Assembly: GCA_041916675.1 (NCBI GenBank)
Contig: JAYRZB010000008.1
Location: 91,289-155,288 of the forward strand
Length of the DNA: 64,000 nucleotides
From: JAYRZB01 sp041916675
GTDB taxonomy: Bacteria > Pseudomonadota > Alphaproteobacteria > Rhizobiales > Devosiaceae
Direction of reading: 5' to 3'
The translations under genes and the position numbers were made by a program. Each line of letters starts with the position of its first letter. Within the stretch, counting starts at the first letter, position 1. Shown here one piece after another: positions 25,891-34,837 of this stretch. Below the pieces are notes generated by a model that saw only the letters and a program-made list of their open reading frames with translations, was not told the DNA's origin and did no database searches.

Positions 25891-26760
25891 ATGGACGCAA
25901 ACGCCGTTACCGGGACCAGCCCGGCCAGTTCCATTGCCCCGGTGACAGAGATCCGCCCTCTGGCACTGTTCCCCCTGGCGCAGCGCTCGCGCGTCAAGGT
26001 GGTGATGACCGATATCGACGACACCCTGACCGATGAGGGTCGCCTGCCCGCCATCGCATATGACGCGCTTGAGCGTCTCCAAAAGGCCGGGTTCATCGTG
26101 GTGCCGGTGACCGGACGTCCCGCTGGCTGGTGCGACCTGATTGCGCGTCAATGGCCCATTGACGGCGTGGTGGGCGAAAACGGCGCCTTCTATTTCCGTT
26201 ACGACGAAGCCGGCAAGCGTATGATCCGCCGTTATGCCAAGAGCCAGGATGAGCGCGCCCGTGATCGCGAGCGCCTCAACCTGATTGCCTCGGAAGTCCT
26301 CAACACCGTCCCCGGCGCCGCCATCTCGGTTGATCAGGCCTATCGTGAAGCCGACCTGGCCATCGACTTCTGTGAAGACGTGCCGCCCCTGCCGCGTGAA
26401 GACATTGACCATATCGTGCGCATCTTCGAGCGTCACGGCGCCGTGGCCAAGGTCTCGTCCATTCACGTCAATGGCTGGTATGGCGGTTATGACAAGCTGA
26501 CCACCAGCCGCAAGTTCCTGGCCGAACAGTTCGGGTTTGATATCGACGCTCGCCGCGATGAAGTGGTGTTTGCCGGCGACAGCCCCAACGATGCTCCCAT
26601 GTTCGGTTTCTTCCCCAATGGCGTTGGCGTGGCCAATGTCATGAATTTTGCCGACACCATCCCCTCAAAGCCCGCCTGGGTCACCCGCGCCCCCGGCGGC
26701 CATGGCTTCGCCGAAATTGCCGATGCCCTGATCGCTACCCGCCAACCCGCAACCGCCTGA
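25891..26760 (+). CDS. HAD-superfamily (type IIB) phosphatase
   Basis: The 289-residue protein is a Cof/MPGP-like HAD hydrolase. Motif I is VMTDIDDTLTDEG (nucleophilic Asp and acid/base Asp), motif II is VVPVTGRPAGW, and motif IV is VVFAGDSPNDAPMF; a C2-type cap lies between about 95 and 200. Such enzymes dephosphorylate sugar or polyol phosphates. The ATG at 25891 is preferred to a TTG at 25870. It is divergent from the PMH-like hydrolase and upstream of a TIM-barrel protein, so it may process a phosphorylated product of the same pathway. Confidence 0.88.
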   Translation: MDANAVTGTSPASSIAPVTEIRPLALFPLAQRSRVKVVMTDIDDTLTDEGRLPAIAYDALERLQKAGFIVVPVTGRPAGWCDLIARQWPIDGVVGENGAFYFRYDEAGKRMIRRYAKSQDERARDRERLNLIASEVLNTVPGAAISVDQAYREADLAIDFCEDVPPLPREDIDHIVRIFERHGAVAKVSSIHVNGWYGGYDKLTTSRKFLAEQFGFDIDARRDEVVFAGDSPNDAPMFGFFPNGVGVANVMNFADTIPSKPAWVTRAPGGHGFAEIADALIATRQPATA

Positions 26761-26859
26761 ACCCTGATGCTCAACGCCCGGACCATTGTTGTGCCCCCGC
26801 CAGACCCGCTTGATCGGGCCGGGTCGGCATTGGTCCGCTTGGGTCTGGGAGGCTGATCC

Positions 26860-27726
26860 ATGCATATCGGCCTTCACTCCGGCAGCCTTTCCCACCTGTC
26901 ATTGGCCGATTGCCTGCGCTTTGCGCATAAGCACCAGTTTTCCCGCATCGAGTTTGCCGTCGGCGTTTCCGCCAATGCGCCGCACTTTGACCTGTTGCGC
27001 CTGCTGGCCTCCAAGCATCGGCGGCAGACGCTGCTATCGTTGCTCGATGTGCATGGCATCTCGATTTCTGCACTCAATTGTCCCGGCAATCCACTGCAAC
27101 CGGGCGAAAGCGGGCTGACCCAGCTGGCGCTGTTGCGCCACGCCATCAGCCTAGCCGCCTTGCTCGGCGTGCCCGCGGTAACCAGCGCCCCGGGGCGGCC
27201 CTACGCGATCAACAATGCCAGTGTTTCCGAGCCCGAAGCCCGGTTGTGGTCGGCCCGCCTGGCGCCGATCACGTCGGCGCAATGGGACGGCATTGTCGTG
27301 CCCACCTGGCGCGAACTGGCCCGGTTTGCCGCCGATCATGGCGTGTCGCTGTGCCTGAGCCTTGATGCCTCATCGTGCCTCGATCGACCCGAATCTCTGC
27401 TCCTCCTGCGAGAGCAGGCCGGCCCGGCGATTCTGGCTGACCTTGACCTGGTCGACCCGGAGGCCCGGATTGCGCAAGAACGCTTCAGCGCCCTGTCCGG
27501 CGTTATCGGTCATGTGCATATGCGCATTGAGCATTCAGCGCCGCGCCCATCGTCCACCAGCCTGCGGACCAATCTCGAAGCGCTCATTGGCAGCGGCATT
27601 GGCGTCAGCCTGCGCCCGGACCTGCCGGCTCACCTTGGTCACGCGATGATGGCAGAAACCAGCATCAGGCGCGCCTCGGCCGTTTTGCGGCGCAACATAG
27701 CCGTCATGAAAGGAGTTGCCGCATGA
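26860..27726 (+). CDS. TIM-barrel AP-endonuclease-2-like (sugar isomerase/epimerase) protein
   Basis: The 288-residue product has the pattern of the xylose isomerase-like TIM-barrel superfamily: MHIGLHSGSL at strand 1, RIEFAVGVSAN at strand 2, ISALNCPGNPL at strand 3, and later VIGHVHMRIEHS. Several usual metal-ligand acidic residues are not obvious, so activity is uncertain. It lies 99 bp after the HAD phosphatase gene on the same strand. Assignment to family is moderate; substrate unknown. Confidence 0.7.
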   Translation: MHIGLHSGSLSHLSLADCLRFAHKHQFSRIEFAVGVSANAPHFDLLRLLASKHRRQTLLSLLDVHGISISALNCPGNPLQPGESGLTQLALLRHAISLAALLGVPAVTSAPGRPYAINNASVSEPEARLWSARLAPITSAQWDGIVVPTWRELARFAADHGVSLCLSLDASSCLDRPESLLLLREQAGPAILADLDLVDPEARIAQERFSALSGVIGHVHMRIEHSAPRPSSTSLRTNLEALIGSGIGVSLRPDLPAHLGHAMMAETSIRRASAVLRRNIAVMKGVAA

Positions 27727-27932
27727 CGCTCGCACTCCAAATTCATCGGGAAGCGAAGCGCCCATTCGGGCATACGAACAATGTTCTGAAAATTGACCGG
27801 CGTAACTTTTCGGTCTTTACCCTCGGCGGACACGGCTACCGGCCCAGAGGGCACTGCAATAACGGTAGCCGTGTTGTCGCCGGGCTTACGCCAGGCGGCG
27901 CCGAAGTACTATTTGTGAGTAATGTTTTGTGA
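27723..27932 (+). CDS. Short translationally coupled ORF, possible gene remnant
   Basis: The ATG overlaps the TIM-barrel stop (ATGA) and has a strong AAAGGAG seven bases upstream, as expected for the next gene of an operon. Yet the frame closes after 69 codons and matches nothing I recognise. It may be a genuine short protein or the 5' remnant of a deleted gene. It is kept only because of the initiation signals. Confidence 0.3.
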   Translation: MTLALQIHREAKRPFGHTNNVLKIDRRNFSVFTLGGHGYRPRGHCNNGSRVVAGLTPGGAEVLFVSNVL

Positions 27933-28064
27933 ACTCAAGCCGGGTGTCGCAGCCGAACTTGGTGATTTGGTCAATGCAATTGTTATTTTTCGTTGTATCC
28001 GTCACAAACTATGTTGAAGTCCACACATTGTCAAGAAAACTGACACACAACTCATAAACACCGC
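27933..28064. other. Non-coding stretch between TIM-barrel unit and Omp gene
   Basis: Together with the short ORF before it and the hairpin after it, this forms about 380 bases without a recognised gene (27727-28103). It is more AT-rich than its surroundings and holds a segment around 27995-28020 (CGTTGTATC...ACTATG) that partly repeats near 28832-28857 on the other side of the Omp gene. No promoter or RNA gene could be assigned. Confidence 0.4.
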
Positions 28065-28101
28065 TGGGCCGGATTTAATCCATCCGGCCCAACATTTTTT
28101 T
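28065..28101. terminator. Terminator hairpin after the Omp gene
   Basis: TGGGCCGGAT (28065-28074) and ATCCGGCCCA (28082-28091) form a 10-bp perfect stem with a 7-base loop, followed on the plus strand by TTTTTTT and preceded on the minus strand by the matching A-tract. It can end the Omp transcript (minus) or anything arriving from the plus strand. Confidence 0.75.
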
Positions 28102-28103
28102 CG

Positions 28104-28769
28104 TCAGAATTTGAAGCTCACACCAGCGCGCAGCGCGTGAGTAGTCACCCCTACATCATCGGTTGGGTCGCCGTAGAGCTGATCCTGAACACCCAGATCC
28201 GTATAGCGGTATTCCACACGTGCAATCAGGTTGTCGGTGAGTGCTGCCTCAGCGCCCGCACCAACTGTCCAGCCATAACGGATGCCGTCGCTACCGCCCC
28301 GAAAGTCACCACCGTTATCGACGTACGAACCAGTCTCAAGATGGGCTAGCGCCAAACCGGCCGTGCCATAAAACAACAGCGTGTCAACTGCATAGCCAAA
28401 GCGGGCACGAAGCGATCCTTGATAGTCGATCAGGTGCTCGCCGTCGTAGTCGGTACCGCCAATACCTTCGAAAACCCGGAAGCTCGAGTACTCGAGATCG
28501 CCCTCGACACCGTAAACAAAATTGCCATCCTGCAGATTGGCGCCAACGAACCCGCCTGCGAGGTACCCGCTACCATTGCTGATCGGGGCATTGGTGAAAT
28601 TGACCGCCTGCCCGCCAAGGTGCACGCCAAAATACACCCCGCTCCAGTCATAAAGATCATCGACGTAAACCGGTGCAGGAGCCGGTTCCATGGGGATGAA
28701 AAGGTCCGCTGCCTGCGCGCTGGCCGCGCTCAACAACAGAATGGATGCCGCAACAAAACTGGATTTCAC
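28104..28769 (-). CDS. Outer-membrane beta-barrel protein (Omp25/31-like)
   Basis: The 221-residue porin-family protein has a signal peptide (KSSFVAASILLLSAASAQAAD, cleavage after AQA at about residue 20), a linker rich in proline, the typical WSGVYFGVHLGG opening strand, and a C-terminal strand ending SFKF with the aromatic terminal residue required for Bam recognition. This is the Omp25/Omp31 type common in Rhizobiales. The start is GTG at 28769 with GAGGG upstream; the ORF extends to 28865 without signal-like sequence. It is unrelated in function to the flanking catabolic genes as far as can be seen. Confidence 0.9.
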   Translation of the reverse strand: MKSSFVAASILLLSAASAQAADLFIPMEPAPAPVYVDDLYDWSGVYFGVHLGGQAVNFTNAPISNGSGYLAGGFVGANLQDGNFVYGVEGDLEYSSFRVFEGIGGTDYDGEHLIDYQGSLRARFGYAVDTLLFYGTAGLALAHLETGSYVDNGGDFRGGSDGIRYGWTVGAGAEAALTDNLIARVEYRYTDLGVQDQLYGDPTDDVGVTTHALRAGVSFKF

Positions 28770-28961
28770 TTTAAAGCCCTCAAATAGCTGGCCGCGAAAA
28801 TGTGGCCAATCTGCAACAAAAGCAGTCATGAATCGTTGTATCTTCAACAGATTATGTGGGGCCAATCACAGAGTCAACGAAAACGCCCGGAACGTCCGAC
28901 AATCCTCAAAGCGCTGTGACTACGTAGCAACACAGATGCGTTGAGGTAACGTCGCACTTCA

Positions 28962-30545
28962 TTAGAGCGCTGACTTTGGCTGGTACAACAGGCGGCGGGA
29001 CGGAGCCGCGTGCAGTTGCTTGCCTTTTTGCAGGCGGATGCCGGTCAGTTCACGACGGTTAAAGGTCATCCGCCATGTCAGCATGCGCTGGGCCATGCCC
29101 AACATGGCCGGGGCGTGGTCGGGCATTCCCGCCAGATTGTTCAACTCGTATCGGTCCGATGCCAGGTCGTAATAGAGCGGCGGCATGGCGCTGAAGTGCA
29201 CGTATTTTTCGGTCCTCGTCCGCACCACCGCCAGGTTCAGCTCATCGATGCTGAGCCCAAAGTACTGGTCCAACCGCTCATCGGGTACATAGCGAAAATC
29301 GAACTCCCAGCGCACATCGTCGCGCCAGCGTGCCGGCACCCCACCTTCAATGAAAGCGCGCAGCGAGCGCCCATCGCACTGCAGGGGAATCTCGGCATCG
29401 AGATAATCAAGGATCGTCGGCATCAGGTCGACATGCTCGGAAAACGCCTCGACCACCCTCCCGCGCGCTGACGCCTCGGCAAACGGAGATCGCACGATCA
29501 TGGGCACATGCACCGCCTGGTCGAACGGGGTTTCCTTGCCCCAGCACCAGTGGTCGCCCAGCATCTCGCCATGGTCGGAGGTGAAGATGATCAGCGTATT
29601 CTCATACTGGCCAGATGCCTTGAGCGCCGCGATCATCCGCCCCACATGGTGGTCGATTTCCGAAACCAGCCCATAATAGGTCGCCCGCGCCTGTCGCCAG
29701 GCCCGGTTGTCGTTGGGGTGCGGCCCATCCATGGGCAGCTTGGGGTTCATCTCGAGGTGTTCGAGCCGGAACGGCATGAACGGATGCAGCGCCCTTTCAT
29801 CGTCCAGGCTGGACAGCGCCTGAAAATCCGGCACATCCTCGAGGCTATACATGTCATGGAACGGTTCCGGCGCCACGATTGGTGGATGCGGGCGCAGGAA
29901 GCTCAGGTGCAAAAACCACGGCTCGGCTTCGAACTGGCGGAAAAAGCGGATCGCCCGATCCGCCGAATAGGCGGTATCGGAATGCTCCGCTTTCAGTTCG
30001 ATGGGAGCAAAGGTCGGGCCACGATCGCGGTTTTCGGCCTCGAACCCGTCTTTCTGCCGGTGCGGACGGTTCCAGTTTGGATAGCCAAGGTCGCGCAGGT
30101 GCAGGCGCCAGTCGCTATCACCAGATGCTTCTTCACTGCCCGGTGCATATTGCATGATCCCCGGCAGCAGCTCTGAATAGCGCCCCACACGCGGATCATT
30201 GGGGTGAAATCGACGCGGATCGAGCGATGTATCGGTATAACCGATCACCCACGGCACATAACCGACGGTGCGTGCTTCCTGCGCCAGGTTGGTCAGGCTG
30301 GCATCAAGCGGCGTGCCGTTCTGCACCGAGCGGTGGTTCATCTGGTACATGCCGGTCAACAGCGAGGTCCGGCTCGGCCCACAAGGCGGACACTGGCCAA
30401 AATGCTGGGCAAACCGGGTGCCCTCGGCCGCAAGCTGGTCGAGGTGCGGGGTCTTGACGGTCTTGTGCCCGGCCGCAGACAAGCAATCGGCCCGGAACTG
30501 ATCGGCCGTGATCAGCAGAACGTTGATCCGGCCGCTGGCGCTCAC
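28962..30545 (-). CDS. Sulfatase-superfamily hydrolase, PMH/phosphodiesterase-like (copy 2)
   Basis: The 527-residue paralogue of the hydrolase at 24172 shares the formylglycine motif (QCPPCGPSRTSLLTG), MNHRSVQNGTPLD, GYTDTSLDPRRFHPND, FLRPHPPIVAPEPF and FTSDHGEMLGDH followed by GKE. It too lacks a signal peptide. Start is GTG at 30545, overlapping the stop of the OppF-like gene (GTGA), so it is the last gene of the importer operon; importer and hydrolase are therefore made together and the ester must be cleaved after uptake. Whether the ester is phosphodiester, phosphonate or sulfate cannot be told from sequence. Maturation needs a formylglycine-generating enzyme encoded elsewhere. Confidence 0.88.
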   Translation of the reverse strand: MSASGRINVLLITADQFRADCLSAAGHKTVKTPHLDQLAAEGTRFAQHFGQCPPCGPSRTSLLTGMYQMNHRSVQNGTPLDASLTNLAQEARTVGYVPWVIGYTDTSLDPRRFHPNDPRVGRYSELLPGIMQYAPGSEEASGDSDWRLHLRDLGYPNWNRPHRQKDGFEAENRDRGPTFAPIELKAEHSDTAYSADRAIRFFRQFEAEPWFLHLSFLRPHPPIVAPEPFHDMYSLEDVPDFQALSSLDDERALHPFMPFRLEHLEMNPKLPMDGPHPNDNRAWRQARATYYGLVSEIDHHVGRMIAALKASGQYENTLIIFTSDHGEMLGDHWCWGKETPFDQAVHVPMIVRSPFAEASARGRVVEAFSEHVDLMPTILDYLDAEIPLQCDGRSLRAFIEGGVPARWRDDVRWEFDFRYVPDERLDQYFGLSIDELNLAVVRTRTEKYVHFSAMPPLYYDLASDRYELNNLAGMPDHAPAMLGMAQRMLTWRMTFNRRELTGIRLQKGKQLHAAPSRRLLYQPKSAL

Positions 30546-31590
30546 GCCGGTTCTGCCGCTTTGCTGGCGTTGCGCAGGTCAAGTGCGCCACGCAGTTGCA
30601 GCTTGTCGGCATGGTGGCAGGCCACCGAATGCCCCTCCTCCATCGGCCGCAGCCTGGGCACTTCGGCCGCACACACTTCGGTTGCGTGCACGCAGCGGGT
30701 GCGGAAGCGGCAGCCCGATGGCGGGTTGGCCGGGTCCGGCCGCTCGCCAGAAAGCAGAATCGGCCGCCGCGGCGCATCCGGATCGGGCTCGGGCACTGCT
30801 GACATCAACGCTTCGGTATAAGGATGTTTGGGGGTGAAATAGACCTGCTTGGTGGTGCCAAGCTCCACGATCTGCCCCAGATACATCACCGCCACGCGGT
30901 CACAGACATAGGCCACCGCCGCCAGGTCGTGGGCGATAAACAGATAGGTCAGCCCGAGGCTTTCCTGCAGTTCCGACAACAGGTTCAGGATCTGCGCCTG
31001 GATCGACACGTCGAGCGAGGAAATCGGCTCGTCGCACACCACCAGCGCCGGATTCAGCACCAGGGCGCGCGCAATGGCGATACGCTGGCGCTGTCCGCCC
31101 GAAAAAGCGTGCGGAAAGCGCTTGAGCTGGTCGCGTGACAGGCCGCACTTTTCGGCAATGTCGATCACCTTGGCGTCGACTTCCGCCCGGCTCAGCTTCC
31201 GGCCATGCCGCACCCCGGCAATCAACGGCTCGGAGAGGATATCGCGCACGGTCATGCGCGGGTTCAGCGAGGCATAGGGGTCCTGAAAGATCATCTGCAT
31301 ATGCCGACGCGCCGCGCGCAGATCATGCTTTTTCAGGCTGGTGATATCGATCTGCTGGCCTTCGACATTGAGCAGCACCTTGCCCGATGTCGGTTCTGTA
31401 CCACGCAACACGGCAAGCCCAAGCGTGGTCTTGCCCGAGCCGCTTTCCCCCACAAGACCCAGCGTTTCGCCCTGCGAAATGCTCAGCGAGACATTGTCCA
31501 CCGCGCTCACATAACCGGTCGGCTTGGAGAACGCCCCGCCCTTGCGCTTGGCAAAGCGCACCGAGAGCTGGTCGATCGTCAGCAAGGTCG

Positions 31591-31594
<4 letters not shown>
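30542..31594 (-). CDS. Opp/Dpp-type ABC importer ATPase (OppF-like)
   Basis: The 350-residue ATPase has Walker A GESGSGKTTLGL, Q-loop in MIFQDPYASLNP, signature FSGGQRQRIAIARAL, Walker B ALVVCDEPISSLD and the C-terminal oligopeptide/dipeptide extension with four cysteines (SGCRFRTRC and later cysteines), the usual Fe-S-type site of OppF. It powers the importer encoded upstream. Start 31594 (MTTLLTIDQL) overlaps the OppD stop by 4 bp; 31624 adds an unconserved leader. Confidence 0.94.
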
Positions 31595-32610
<1,016 letters not shown>

Positions 32611-32613
32611 TAT

Positions 32614-33756
32614 TTACCTCGAATAGGGGTCGGCGGCGTCACGCAGCCCGTCACCCAGGAAATTGAAGGCGATCACGGCCACGATCACGAACAGGCCCGG
32701 GATCATCAGCCACGGCGCCTGGTCGATCGAACGGATCGACTGGGCCGCAAACAGCAGCACGCCCCAGCTTTCCACCGGCTCACGCAGGCCCAGCCCCAGG
32801 AACGACAGCGACGTTTCGGCCAGAAGGATTTCCGGGAAGGCGATCGAGGCATCAACGATCAGATACGACATGAACGATGGCAGCATGTGCCGGGCAATGA
32901 TGCGCGTGTCCGAACAACCCGAGAGCCGGGCGGCAAGCACAAAGTCTTCCTTGCGCGTCGAAAGCAGTTTTGAGCGCACCGTTCGGGCCAGCCACGTCCA
33001 GCCCAGCAAGGCGAGGATCACCGTAATGGCCACATAGGTTGCAAGCGGGCTCCAGTCGCGCGGCAGCATGGCCGCCAGCGCCAGCCAGATCGGCAGGGTC
33101 GGGATCGAGCGGATGAACTCGATCAGGCGCATCACGAAGTTGTCGACCGCGCCGCCGAAGTACCCGGCAACACCCCCGATGGCGGCCCCGAGGATGAACG
33201 AAATCGTCACCCCGATAAAACCAACCGATAGGGAGGCGCGGGCCGCATGAATGGTGCGCGAGAAAAGATCAAGCCCGGTAAAGTCGGTGCCGAACACATG
33301 CACAAAGCCTTCGGTTGTGCCGAACAGGTGTCGATCCCAGGGCACGAGGCCGAAAAGCTTATAGGGTTTGCCCTGCACGAACAGCCCAAGGTCCCAGCGC
33401 ACACTGGTATCGGTGACATACTTGAGCTGCAGGGTCGTCATGTCGCGCTCGGCTTTGACGCCATAGACGAACGGCGGCCAGTGGAACTGGCCTTCCGTAT
33501 CGACAATCTGCGGCATCATCGGCGGCCCGGCCACGTAGCCCGGATTGCGCTCGAACGGCGGATAGGGCGAGATCAGTTCGGCAAAGATGGTCATCAGCAG
33601 GAACAGCCCGAGCAGCACCATGCCGACCATGGCCAGCTTGTGCTTCTTGAACTTCCACCACATCAGCTGCCATTGGCTGGCCAGGTCTGTGCGCCGCACC
33701 TTCACCTTGGCCTTTGCCGGGGTCTTGGTGCCATTGACTTCGGAAATAGCGGACAT
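32614..33756 (-). CDS. Opp-type ABC importer permease (OppC-like, long form)
   Basis: The 380-residue inner-membrane permease has six predicted TM segments and a large extracytoplasmic insertion between TM1 (about residue 38-58) and TM2 (about 170). The DppC/OppC signature lies near LSGCSDTRIIARHMLPSF. Usual OppC proteins are about 300 residues; the long periplasmic loop places this one among the long-form permeases found in rhizobial and Thermotoga oligosaccharide-type importers. Start 33756 (MSAISEVNGT) is preferred to 33825. It follows OppB by 7 bp. Confidence 0.92.
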   Translation of the reverse strand: MSAISEVNGTKTPAKAKVKVRRTDLASQWQLMWWKFKKHKLAMVGMVLLGLFLLMTIFAELISPYPPFERNPGYVAGPPMMPQIVDTEGQFHWPPFVYGVKAERDMTTLQLKYVTDTSVRWDLGLFVQGKPYKLFGLVPWDRHLFGTTEGFVHVFGTDFTGLDLFSRTIHAARASLSVGFIGVTISFILGAAIGGVAGYFGGAVDNFVMRLIEFIRSIPTLPIWLALAAMLPRDWSPLATYVAITVILALLGWTWLARTVRSKLLSTRKEDFVLAARLSGCSDTRIIARHMLPSFMSYLIVDASIAFPEILLAETSLSFLGLGLREPVESWGVLLFAAQSIRSIDQAPWLMIPGLFVIVAVIAFNFLGDGLRDAADPYSR

Positions 33757-33763
33757 CAGGGCC

Positions 33764-34747
33764 TCACTCGAGCCGGATGCGCGGATCAAGCGCCACCAGA
33801 AGCAGATCCGACAGGAACGTGCCAATGATGGTGAGCGCGCAGTAAATGAAGATCAGGGCGCCGGCCAGGTACATATCCTGGGCCAGCAGTGAGTTGAGGA
33901 ACAGCGGTCCCATGTCAGGCAGAGCCAGCACCACGCCAACGATTGGGGCCCCGGAGATCACATAGGTCAGGCGCCAGCCCAGTGTCGCCGCGATCGGGTT
34001 AAGCGCGATGCGCACCGGATAGCGCAGCAGCAGTTGCATCGGCGACAGGCCGCTGGCCTTGGCTGACAGCACATACATCTTGTCGAGCTCGTCCAGAACC
34101 GCGGCCCGCATGGCACGGATCAAGAAGGCCGTACCCGACGTGCCTAGAACAATCACCGGAATGACCAGGTGTGCAAGCAGGTCCTGGATTTTCGGCCACC
34201 CCCAGGGTGCACGCTCCATGCCGGGCGAGAATAGCCCGCCCACGCTCTGCCCCAGGTGCTGCTGGCTGAGATACATCAGCACCAGCGCCAACAGGAAGTT
34301 GGGAATGGCCAGGCCCAGATAGCCGAGGAAGGAAAAGGCGTGGTCGCCAAACGAATAGCGCCGCACCGCCGAGTAGATCCCGACCGGGATCGAAACGGCA
34401 TACATAAAGAGAAGGGTGGTGAAGGCCAGCAGCAGCGTCAGCGGCAGGCGTTCGGCGATCACTTCGCCAACCGGACGCTTCCAGGCCCAGGAAATTCCGA
34501 AATCCCCATGCGCCGCATTCGATATCCAGCGGTAGTACTGGATGTGCCAGGGCTGATCGAGGCCAAGCTGGCGGCGGACGGATTCGATTTCTTCGGCAGA
34601 GATCACCGCACCGGTCGAAGCCTTCTGCGCGGCATAGATTTCAGCATAGTCACCAGGCGCGGCCTGAATAATGACAAAGGATGCCAGTGACACCAGAAAC
34701 AGGGTCACGGCGGTATAGATCAGGCGCCTGACAAAAAAGCGGAGCAT
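33764..34747 (-). CDS. Opp-type ABC importer permease (OppB-like)
   Basis: The 327-residue permease starts MLRFFVRRLIYTAVTLFLVS with TM1, shows six TM segments, and has the EAA-type loop near LSAKASGLSPMQLLLRYPVR facing the ATPases. It partners the OppC-like permease. It is separated from the binding-protein gene by 90 bp containing a strong hairpin, a usual way to lower permease expression relative to the binding protein. Confidence 0.93.
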   Translation of the reverse strand: MLRFFVRRLIYTAVTLFLVSLASFVIIQAAPGDYAEIYAAQKASTGAVISAEEIESVRRQLGLDQPWHIQYYRWISNAAHGDFGISWAWKRPVGEVIAERLPLTLLLAFTTLLFMYAVSIPVGIYSAVRRYSFGDHAFSFLGYLGLAIPNFLLALVLMYLSQQHLGQSVGGLFSPGMERAPWGWPKIQDLLAHLVIPVIVLGTSGTAFLIRAMRAAVLDELDKMYVLSAKASGLSPMQLLLRYPVRIALNPIAATLGWRLTYVISGAPIVGVVLALPDMGPLFLNSLLAQDMYLAGALIFIYCALTIIGTFLSDLLLVALDPRIRLE

Positions 34748-34796
34748 ATGCGCAAAACTCGAGTTGGAGCGGGTCAGCCGGTGGTGGCACGCGGAA

Positions 34797-34820
34797 TTGG
34801 GGCGCCCTGAGGCGCCCCAA
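34797..34820 (-). terminator. Intercistronic hairpin between binding protein and permease genes
   Basis: TTGGGGCGCC-ctga-GGCGCCCCAA is a 10-bp perfect stem 18 bp after the binding-protein stop. No T-run follows on the minus strand. It probably acts as a partial terminator or a 3' stabiliser of the binding-protein message. Confidence 0.65.
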
Positions 34821-34837
34821 CGTTACTCGAAGTCAGC

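Noticed and set aside
26767..26856. 29-codon ORF between the HAD and TIM-barrel genes
   Set aside because: No ribosome site and no recognisable leader-peptide composition; likely chance.
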